Assembly (NCBI GenBank): GCA_959022495.1
Contig: CAUEYX010000009.1
Coordinates: 28,999 to 92,998, forward strand
Direction: 5' to 3'
DNA length: 64,000 nucleotides
DNA from: an uncultured Lachnospiraceae bacterium
GTDB taxonomy: Bacteria > Bacillota > Clostridia > Lachnospirales > Lachnospiraceae
Part shown: piece by piece, positions 57,746 to 64,000 of the stretch
How positions within the stretch are numbered: position 1 is the first letter of the stretch
Layout of the letters: each line of letters opens with the position of its first letter
Position numbers and translations under genes: made by a program
The notes under the pieces: generated by a model
What the model was told of the DNA's origin: nothing
Database searches by the model: none
What the model saw: only the letters and a program-made list of their open reading frames with translations

Positions 57746-58390
57746 ATGATCGAAAAGCATGAGTCTGATCTGACACCGCGGGAAAGAAGAAAATTAGAAG
57801 CAGAAAAGATAAAGTCCCTGGGCTGGAAAGAGCGGCTGCAGTACTTGTGGACGTACTATAAACACTGTCTGCTGGTTCTGATCGGAATCGCGGCGCTGAT
57901 CGGACTCGGGCAGAGCGTATATCATAACAGCCAGATGAAAGAACTCTTATCTTTCATTGTCCTGGATACCGGGACAGAAGCGGAGGAAGGGGCAGAGCGG
58001 CTGAAGTCGGATCTCACAGAGTATCTGGGAACAGGAGAGAAATATGAGACTGTGGAAGTAACCACCATGCTGTCATCGACGATTGATTCCAGCGCGGGGA
58101 TGAAGCAGACGGTACTGATCGGGGCCGGAGAGACAGATCTTTTGGTCTGTGGAGAAGAGATGTATGAACAGTATCATTCCGAAGGATTGTTTTTGGACTG
58201 GGAAGAGATACTCGGCGATGATTATGGTACCTATGAGAAGTACCTGACAGATGGAAAGCTGGACCTGGCCCAGAGCCAGGTTTGGAACAGCTACGGGCTG
58301 ACAGCGTATGAACCGGTGTATATGGGAGTGGTGTTGGATGAAAATCAGGAAAATATCAGGGGACTGCTGGAATACCTATTCGGGAATTAA
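57746..58390 (+). CDS. Single-helix membrane protein of unknown function
   Basis: A 214-residue protein. A charged N-terminal segment with 'LTPRERRKLEAEKIKSLGWKERLQYLW' is followed by one membrane helix (about residues 42-60) and an extracytoplasmic domain of ~150 residues, ending 'RGLLEYLFGN'. GGAGG precedes the ATG. It closes the glycan operon 12 bases after the GH43-like gene. I recall similar proteins in Lachnospiraceae but no assigned role. Confidence 0.65.
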   Translation: MIEKHESDLTPRERRKLEAEKIKSLGWKERLQYLWTYYKHCLLVLIGIAALIGLGQSVYHNSQMKELLSFIVLDTGTEAEEGAERLKSDLTEYLGTGEKYETVEVTTMLSSTIDSSAGMKQTVLIGAGETDLLVCGEEMYEQYHSEGLFLDWEEILGDDYGTYEKYLTDGKLDLAQSQVWNSYGLTAYEPVYMGVVLDENQENIRGLLEYLFGN

Positions 58391-58422
58391 TTCGATAAGC
58401 ATTTAAAACGATACGCATTTCG

Positions 58423-58447
58423 GTACCGTTTCTTGGCGGTACTTTTT
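58423..58447 (+). terminator. First of two terminators after the glycan operon
   Basis: GTACCG (58423-58428) pairs with CGGTAC (58437-58442), followed by TTTTT. Confidence 0.65.
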
Positions 58448-58491
58448 AGGGGAAGTTCCTGTAATTTCAGAGAATACCCGGTTTAAAACAG

Positions 58492-58543
58492 GGGAGCTGG
58501 CGCTTCGGCAGAATTGTTCTGCCTCTGTACCAGCTCCCTTTTT
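58492..58543 (+). terminator. Second, stronger terminator after the glycan operon
   Basis: GGGAGCTGG (58492-58500) pairs with CCAGCTCCC (58530-58538); an inner GGCAGAA/TTCTGCC stem lies between them, and five T follow. It may also stop transcripts of the opposing fucosidase gene. Confidence 0.82.
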
Positions 58544-58584
58544 GTGTTGTTAAGAGAAAACAAGAAGAATCCGTTTTCGAAAGA

Positions 58585-61500
58585 TTAACGTTTTTTACGG
58601 ACCATTACTGTTGATCCAAGTAAAACCGCAAGAATTACTGCCGCCGCCCATGGAAGGAGGGGAGCGTAATCACCGGTCTTCGGAGCGTCTGCATCGGATA
58701 CCGTGGTGCCAGAGTTCGTGTTATTTCCAGCATTTCCATTATTCTCGGCATTGCTGTCATCATCTCCGGAATTACCGTTGTCACCAGTATTGCCGTTGTC
58801 ATCACCGGTGTTCCCGTCATCCCCGCCGGTGGGATCATCTTTCCCGTCATCTGTGGACACCGGTTCCAGTCCGTTGATGGCTGCCTGCAGTGCGTATACC
58901 GCTGTATCTACTTTCTTCTGGTCTTCCACACTTAAGCTCTCGTCCGCAAACACAGCTTTCGCGGAAGCGAATGCCGACTGGAATACCTGTACGCTCTCGG
59001 CAGTATATTTCGCTGTATCAATTCCTTCCGCCTTCGCGATCAGGTCTGCCAGGTTGGACTTGTCCGCTTTATAACGCTGTGCCAGGACTGCTTCCAGCAG
59101 CGCGTCCGCCGCGGTCTGCACATCGTCCTCCAAGGCGTCGCCGTCATCGTATACGGTCTTCGCCTCTGCCAGAGCGTCCACAAGTGTCTGCCAGTTTTTG
59201 CCCACATATTTGTCCGCGTTCGGGATCATGGCCTCAGCCCGGCTGATGAGAAGCTCAAGATTGGTCTTGTCTCCCTGCACCAGGCCCAGCCCCCAGATGC
59301 CTTCCAGCAGGTTGTCCCATGCCGCGTTGACTTCATCCTGGGTAGCCTTTTCGTCAGCCAGCACATCTGCTGCCGCCGCCAGCGCGTCCTCAAAGAACTT
59401 CTTCGCGCTGTCCACCACACCGTCTGTGCTTAAGGTCAGGGCGTAATCGTACGTCTTCTGAAGAAGCGTCTTGTCCGCCGGTTTCACGGGTTCACTGCCC
59501 TGTACGACCTTGATTTCAGCCATGGCCCTGACTTCGGTGTCTGCCACAGTACCCTCGACATGGAGAATACCAGGCGTGTTTAAGGACTCTTCCGGTACTT
59601 TGTCCCAGGTGACCTCCTTTTTCACGAGCGTCCCATCACTTAATACTGCGTAAGCCTTTTCAGGAAGCGCGGGCTGTGTGCCGGTCTCTGTTGAGACATA
59701 CACTGTCTGGAAGGAAACAATATACGGATCGCCGGACTCAGAAGCGAGTGAAACCTCGATTTCAGCAAGCCCTCTTTCGGGATGCTCCCCGCTGCCATTA
59801 TGGAAATAGTTCTGTTCCGGATCGATGGTAAAGCGGATCTTCTGCGCCGTAACCGGTGTCTCCAGTTTTACCACATTGTCCGGCTGGCCGTTCCATGCGA
59901 TGCCGGTCACCATCTGCTCATATACCAGGGCTCCTGTACTGTCGATGAATTCCAGTTTCCCTTCCCCGATTTCGTTGACCTGATGTCCTCTGTCAATGAG
60001 ATTCAGGCTGTCGATTGTCTGTTCTTTTCCAAAGTCAAGCTCAATCCATGGCGAGATATCGCTTTGTTTTGCGGCCCAGGAGGTGGAGCTGTCGCCGTCA
60101 ATGGCTTTTGTGCCAAGATAACGTTCGTCCTGATTGTTTCCATCGTAGGCCCCGTTGCGGTCACGGACAGAAGAGACTGTAACCGAAGCCCCGGAAGCCG
60201 CGTTGGTTCCAATCTCGGAAAGCACGAGCACATTGCTGTTCACAGTAATGCCGTCTACAGTCACGGATGCCTGTACGGTGGAGTTCACTGTGTGCGGAAT
60301 GCTGTTTTTCATCATGACGACAGAAGCTCCGTCTACAAACGTAAGATTCTCACTATCTGATGTGAACGCAATCTCCGCGCCGGAGAGATCCGCTGCTTTT
60401 CCAGTATTGTCGAATGCTTCCAGACGGAGGGCTGCCGGTTTCCCGACGGAAAGGTCCGTCTGGTCTGTGCTTATGGTGACAGTATCCAGATAACGCGGGA
60501 AAGACAGGGTTCCGCCGCTGTCCACATCAAGATATATATCATCCGTGAGTTTTACCCCATTAAGGGATACGGATATTACGATCTTCGCGCGGCCTTCACT
60601 GACAGAGACAGCCTGGTTATTCTCATTGATCGTGACAATATCCGGCTGTTCGGAAGTAATCTGTATATCAGCGCCGCTAAGATCCAGTTCCTTTCCGGTT
60701 TCTGAAACTCCGACGATGGAGAAGCCGGCTGTCCGGCTGTCAATCGGTTCCGGGTCTGTCAAGACCGCCGCAAGTCGGTTTTCCGGGTCTGATCCATTAA
60801 TCTTTACCTCCAAAATATCCAGCCGGGAGCCGTTCGAACCATCCGGGAAGAGAAGGCGTACATACTGCGTCTTCCCGTCGAGGCTGTATTCGTCCGGGAA
60901 TCCGAAATACGCGCGGCTGGAAGTCTTCGGACCGGCAACTGAATTGACGGTCTCCCAGTCTTTTCCGTCTTCGCTCACCTGGAGTTCCATTGTCTTTGGC
61001 GTGTTATAGTACTTCTGCGAATCGGAATTAAAATGTACCTGAATATTTGTTATATTTTTCACGCTTCCAAGGTCAAATGCCAGCCAGGATTCTTCGTCTC
61101 CGTCCGCTGACCATCTGGATTCGTCAAAGGATGCTCCTTCCATAACAATGCTGTCCACGGTATTTTCTGCTTTTGTTCCTTTTAGTTCCTCACTTGCCGT
61201 TACATTTACATCGGCCATAAGATTTTCATAAGGCTTAAGTTCAAGGAATACCTTATTTGTCGTGTATGTTTCCCCGTCCTGGGTCACGTCCGCCCATACT
61301 GCGGCGCGGGCGGATTCTGTCACAGCCGGGGTTAAAATCTTACCGTCAGCGAATGTAAATTCATTTGTCTCATCCAGCGCGAGCGGTGTATAGTTTGTTC
61401 CATCCGCCACATTCACATATCCCGCGTGCCATGTGATTTCTGCCGCGTTCATGCCTGTGGAGCCGCCTTTGATGGAGCGCCCGGACAGCTCATAGGAAAG

Positions 61501-63756
61501 TGCCTGCGGGGTCGTAACCTCATTGTAGGTCTCTTTGCCTTCCACTTTCAGTGTCACTCCGGTGAGCTCGCCGCTGAGATAGACGATTCCGTTGTGAGCA
61601 GTGATACTCACGGTTTCAGAGGATGAATTCCCCTCATAGGTTCCTGTCACGGTTACTTCCACTGTCCCTTCCGCGTCAGCGGATGCGGTTACAAGACCGT
61701 TTTCATCCACTTTGATGCCTTTGGATGAATCATTGATATCATATGTAACCTTTTCAAGCTCAGCCTTAAGGGCCGGGAATGTCATCTGCCCTTCCGGGAT
61801 CAGCTGGATCTGGCTGTCTGAGAGCTGTTCGCCGGATACGTACAGATCGGTCAGTGTATATTCTCTTTCCGCATTGTCTGTCACAACTTTGATAATGGTA
61901 TCGATCTGATCCTCCTTGACATCTGTCAGATCGATGGTTACGGTATCCCCTTTCTGCTCAAATGGGATTTCCACATCTTCATTGAACCAGGTAACCTTTG
62001 TCACTTGATCCTCCACCGGGCTGATGGTCATCTTGCCGTCTGCGATAGATTCCGCGTCAAATCCATCCTTGTTGTCCGGGCCTTCGATGATGTGCAGGTA
62101 GAGGTTGTTGTCCCTGGACACCGCGTATCCCCAGTCCGGGCCGAGGCCGTTCTTCGCCAGGGCAAATTCATTCCAGTTGCCTCTTCCATCATCTTCAAAT
62201 CCCCAGCCGGACAGGTAGTAGGGCATGGTGCCTGTCATGGCCTCATGACGTTCCGGTTTTCCTTCCGGCGCGAACCATTCTGTTACCAGTTCCCGGACGT
62301 CGATGAATTCCTGTACGGACATAGCCCAGGTAAGAGCCATCTTCTTAACCGAATCTCCCCTGGAAGGCCCGCGGCTGTCCAGGATGGTCTGGTCGTTGTT
62401 GTCCGCATAGCCGCGGCCTGTATTCATGATCATCTCTTTGATCACCTGGCGGTAGTCGTCACGCATGCCGTAGTACGGGGACTGGGCATTCTTCGTACGG
62501 ATCATCTTCCAGGGCTCCATGACGGTCTTCTTAACTGTGAATTCCTGCCAGCCACCCGAATAGATACCGGCTGCTTCCTCTGTGCGCAGGTCGATATCAC
62601 CATAGTCGCTGCCCCATGCGTTGGCATTGATGATAATCTTATTGTTCAAGTTCCGTACCGCGCTGTAGATAATATCAAAGTTCTGGTGCCCCATGGACTG
62701 CGGTCCGTCAAAGTAGAGGTAAACCGGATCATATCTTGTAATCAGATCCGTCAGATCCTGAACATAGGAATCCGTGCTCTTCGTTCCGAATGCGGGACCG
62801 TAGTACAGGCCAAACTCCATGCCATAACGTTTTACTGCCTCTTCAAAAGGCTTCAGCGCGTCTACAAGTTTTCCATTCTCATCCTTCGGATAATACATAT
62901 GTCTGTCATCGTCAGGATTGTTGAATTTAGAAGGCCAGAAATAGGCCTGCTGGATACTCTCTATGGATACGAGAGAATGTCCCTGTTCCTTTGCCCGTCT
63001 CGCCCATCCGTCGATATCATAATTGGAGTCCAGCATGAGGTTGTAGATTGGTACAACATGGGTGAGCGCTCCGACTTTTCCGTCTTCAAACCATTGATTG
63101 GGACGGTCTTCTACAGTAATTGTGAATTCTTTCTGGGCAGTCTTCCCATCCTGGTCTGTAACCTGGATAGTAAAAGCATAATCTCCGGTGGGACAGTCGA
63201 TGGTGATAATGCCTTCCGGGCTGTCAAGATCCGCTTTCCCGTTCAACAGCCCGTCAGAGATGGTGCCGTCCTTCTTTAAATGAAGGCCGTCCGGCAGCTG
63301 GCCGTCAACGATCTCCCAGGTATATCCGGGCGCTCCGCCGGCTGCCATGAACTGAAAGGCGGAGGCCGATACGCCGTATTTATTTCCGTCCAGAGACTTG
63401 TTCCATACATAGGGCCACTCTTTATAGCCTGTTGGCATGTTGTTTTCAGGAAGCGCTGTTTCCAGCGTGTCTCCTGTGTACAGGCTGCCCGTCACGATCT
63501 GAAGTTCATCAGACTCTCCGGTCACGGAGGAGATCACGCCGTCTACCGGATTCCCGTCCGCGTCAGCCACTCTTCCGTAGAAGCCGGCGTAGACGCCAGC
63601 CGCGTCAGCAGCTGTGGGAATGCCGTTACTGTCGGTATCCTCTGTGTAGACGTGGAACATGGAGGTTGTAGATAACGCAAGTGATGAAAACAACGAAAAT
63701 ACAAGGAGAAAGGCAACTGTTGTACCTATTAAAATAGAATATGTGTGAGAGGACAA
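58585..63756 (-). CDS. Giant wall-anchored GH29-like fucosidase, 5' end uncertain
   Basis: The open frame is 1723 codons. After an N-terminal hydrophobic stretch comes an Ig-like module (~130-215), a GH29-like barrel (~235-600) with 'YDPVYLYFDGPQS' (D350 as nucleophile candidate) and 'ALTWAMSVQEF', bacterial Ig-like modules, two F5/8 type C modules (~870-1010 and ~1235-1360), FIVAR-like repeats (~1425-1635), an Asn/Gly/Asp linker and APKTGD, membrane helix and basic tail. Alpha-L-fucose removal at the surface is likely. The only start is TTG 63756, one base from its GAAAGG site, and the first ~35 codons lie in AT-richer DNA with a plus-strand terminator just beyond. The true N-terminus may therefore be cut off. 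Confidence 0.72.
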   Translation of the reverse strand: MSSHTYSILIGTTVAFLLVFSLFSSLALSTTSMFHVYTEDTDSNGIPTAADAAGVYAGFYGRVADADGNPVDGVISSVTGESDELQIVTGSLYTGDTLETALPENNMPTGYKEWPYVWNKSLDGNKYGVSASAFQFMAAGGAPGYTWEIVDGQLPDGLHLKKDGTISDGLLNGKADLDSPEGIITIDCPTGDYAFTIQVTDQDGKTAQKEFTITVEDRPNQWFEDGKVGALTHVVPIYNLMLDSNYDIDGWARRAKEQGHSLVSIESIQQAYFWPSKFNNPDDDRHMYYPKDENGKLVDALKPFEEAVKRYGMEFGLYYGPAFGTKSTDSYVQDLTDLITRYDPVYLYFDGPQSMGHQNFDIIYSAVRNLNNKIIINANAWGSDYGDIDLRTEEAAGIYSGGWQEFTVKKTVMEPWKMIRTKNAQSPYYGMRDDYRQVIKEMIMNTGRGYADNNDQTILDSRGPSRGDSVKKMALTWAMSVQEFIDVRELVTEWFAPEGKPERHEAMTGTMPYYLSGWGFEDDGRGNWNEFALAKNGLGPDWGYAVSRDNNLYLHIIEGPDNKDGFDAESIADGKMTISPVEDQVTKVTWFNEDVEIPFEQKGDTVTIDLTDVKEDQIDTIIKVVTDNAEREYTLTDLYVSGEQLSDSQIQLIPEGQMTFPALKAELEKVTYDINDSSKGIKVDENGLVTASADAEGTVEVTVTGTYEGNSSSETVSITAHNGIVYLSGELTGVTLKVEGKETYNEVTTPQALSYELSGRSIKGGSTGMNAAEITWHAGYVNVADGTNYTPLALDETNEFTFADGKILTPAVTESARAAVWADVTQDGETYTTNKVFLELKPYENLMADVNVTASEELKGTKAENTVDSIVMEGASFDESRWSADGDEESWLAFDLGSVKNITNIQVHFNSDSQKYYNTPKTMELQVSEDGKDWETVNSVAGPKTSSRAYFGFPDEYSLDGKTQYVRLLFPDGSNGSRLDILEVKINGSDPENRLAAVLTDPEPIDSRTAGFSIVGVSETGKELDLSGADIQITSEQPDIVTINENNQAVSVSEGRAKIVISVSLNGVKLTDDIYLDVDSGGTLSFPRYLDTVTISTDQTDLSVGKPAALRLEAFDNTGKAADLSGAEIAFTSDSENLTFVDGASVVMMKNSIPHTVNSTVQASVTVDGITVNSNVLVLSEIGTNAASGASVTVSSVRDRNGAYDGNNQDERYLGTKAIDGDSSTSWAAKQSDISPWIELDFGKEQTIDSLNLIDRGHQVNEIGEGKLEFIDSTGALVYEQMVTGIAWNGQPDNVVKLETPVTAQKIRFTIDPEQNYFHNGSGEHPERGLAEIEVSLASESGDPYIVSFQTVYVSTETGTQPALPEKAYAVLSDGTLVKKEVTWDKVPEESLNTPGILHVEGTVADTEVRAMAEIKVVQGSEPVKPADKTLLQKTYDYALTLSTDGVVDSAKKFFEDALAAAADVLADEKATQDEVNAAWDNLLEGIWGLGLVQGDKTNLELLISRAEAMIPNADKYVGKNWQTLVDALAEAKTVYDDGDALEDDVQTAADALLEAVLAQRYKADKSNLADLIAKAEGIDTAKYTAESVQVFQSAFASAKAVFADESLSVEDQKKVDTAVYALQAAINGLEPVSTDDGKDDPTGGDDGNTGDDNGNTGDNGNSGDDDSNAENNGNAGNNTNSGTTVSDADAPKTGDYAPLLPWAAAVILAVLLGSTVMVRKKR
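58853..59473 (-). repeat. FIVAR wall-anchor module, copy 2 (inverted partner at 27889-28500)
   Basis: This is the same ~205-codon block as in the beta-helix gene, with 'LLQKTYDYALTLSTDGVVDS' and 'AAWDNLLEGIWGLGL'. It lies in inverted orientation about 30 kb from copy 1, which makes an inversion by recombination possible in principle. Confidence 0.8.
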
Positions 63757-63777
63757 GCCTTTCAGTAATGTAGACGT
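63645..63777. repeat. Nine-base direct repeat TGTAGACGT at both ends
   Basis: TGTAGACGT occurs at 63645-63653 and again at 63769-63777, bracketing the AT-richer segment next to the fucosidase start. It could be a short junction repeat or chance. Confidence 0.35.
63659..63748 (+). other. 29-codon plus-strand frame, possible 3' end of a truncated element gene
   Basis: ATG 63659 to TGA 63748 encodes a polar peptide (start MEVVDNASDENNEN, end IKIEYV). The frame is closed by TAG just upstream, and no ribosome site precedes it. A terminator follows. It may be the tail of a gene cut at the junction. Confidence 0.3.
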
Positions 63778-63799
63778 TCAGAAATGAGCGTCTATTTTT
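63771..63799 (+). terminator. Intrinsic terminator with GAAA tetraloop
   Basis: TAGACGTTCA (63771-63780) pairs with TGAGCGTCTA (63785-63794), ten pairs with one G-U, a GAAA loop and a T-run. It implies a plus-strand gene ending just before it. Confidence 0.8.
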
Positions 63800-63828
63800 A
63801 TACCCAAAATGAAAGGAGCATTAGATTT

Positions 63829-64000
63829 ATGAAAAAGACATGGAAACGATTGTGTACGGGCTTCTTAGCTCTTGCAACTGTCGTTACTGCTTTACCGACT
63901 ACACCCGTTCATGCAGAAAGTAAGCAATACTGGACGGAAAGTGCAGAGCGTGTCGGTATCATTGAAAAAGTAATGAATGACGGTTCTATCGGTTCGACAT
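63829..64000 (+). CDS. Start of a secreted surface protein of ICE type (3' partial)
   Basis: Only 57 residues are visible. AAAGGAG lies 10 bases before the ATG. A signal peptide 'MKKTWKRLCTGFLALATVV' with cleavage near 'VHA-ES' is followed by 'YWTESAERVGIIEKVMNDGSIG'. From memory this start is typical of Cys-Gln thioester/Cna-B (SpaA-like) adhesins carried by Tn916-like and related conjugative elements of gut Firmicutes. The rest of the gene is outside the window, so the domain claim cannot be checked here. Confidence 0.6.
   Translation, partial: MKKTWKRLCTGFLALATVVTALPTTPVHAESKQYWTESAERVGIIEKVMNDGSIGST

Larger units (their letters stand above)
63654..64000 (+). mobile_element. Probable edge of an integrative conjugative element
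   Basis: From about 63654 rightward the DNA becomes clearly AT-richer, codon use changes, and a plus-strand terminator and ICE-type surface-protein gene appear. No integrase or att site is visible, so the exact boundary is a guess. Confidence 0.45.

Noticed and set aside
62005..63279. 424-codon plus-strand frame inside the fucosidase gene
   Set aside because: The minus strand carries the GH29-like barrel and Ig module here; the plus frame has no family resemblance.

Overview
The window looks like a chromosomal segment of a gut Clostridia bacterium, most likely Lachnospiraceae. Supporting features are strong AGGAGG ribosome sites, moderate G+C, very large wall-anchored glycosidases ending in FIVAR-like helical repeats and TGD sorting signals, a DtxR-controlled Feo cluster, and a membrane-bound AraC regulator beside an LplABC-type sugar importer. 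I cannot name genus or species from sequence alone. No tRNA, rRNA or CRISPR array was seen.

Layout. (a) 1-2302: 3' part of a wall-anchored GH20-type hexosaminidase with a MucBP-like domain. (b) 2381-8691: metal block with a DtxR regulator, feoA, feoB, a Cys-rich/HMA membrane protein, a Fur-family regulator, a small DUF6110-type membrane protein and a P1B ATPase with an atypical membrane motif. The last two resemble ferrosome (FezA/FezB) partners. (c) 8781-12329, minus strand: two ABC-2 exporters around a YtrA-type GntR repressor. (d) 12569-19154: a diguanylate cyclase gene that has lost its GGDEF core, then a GT2-GtrA fusion, a cellulose-synthase-like glycosyltransferase with a PilZ domain, and a polytopic membrane protein. 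This looks like a c-di-GMP-controlled surface glycan operon whose neighbouring cyclase is dead. (e) 19329-23618: small accessory genes (lipoprotein, XRE regulator, MFS exporter, RibD/DHFR-like reductase) mixed with gene remnants. (f) 23759-58390: a large glycan-utilisation region. It holds a wall-anchored beta-helix enzyme, a URO-D family protein, a 1124-residue protein of unknown family, GH2 beta-galactosidase, a DUF5054 protein, an AraC sensor-regulator, a Gfo/Idh/MocA oxidoreductase, an LplB/LplC/LplA-type importer without its ATPase, a GH10 protein, a frameshifted toroid-type protein, a mannose-6-phosphate isomerase-ROK kinase fusion, a GH38 alpha-mannosidase, a HAD phosphatase and a GH43-like protein. 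(g) 58585-63756, minus strand: a giant wall-anchored GH29-like fucosidase. (h) about 63650-64000: AT-richer DNA with its own terminator and the start of a surface protein typical of integrative conjugative elements.

How it fits together. The surface enzymes (GH20, beta-helix, GH29) would trim host or plant glycans outside the cell. The ABC importer brings in oligosaccharides. The leaderless enzymes finish them inside, and the isomerase-kinase fusion could take free mannose to fructose-6-phosphate. The most interesting points are the ferrosome-like pair next to feoAB, the large unknown protein and atypical enzymes of the glycan locus, the deleted cyclase beside an intact PilZ synthase, and the element junction at the right edge, which may have cut the 5' end of the fucosidase gene.
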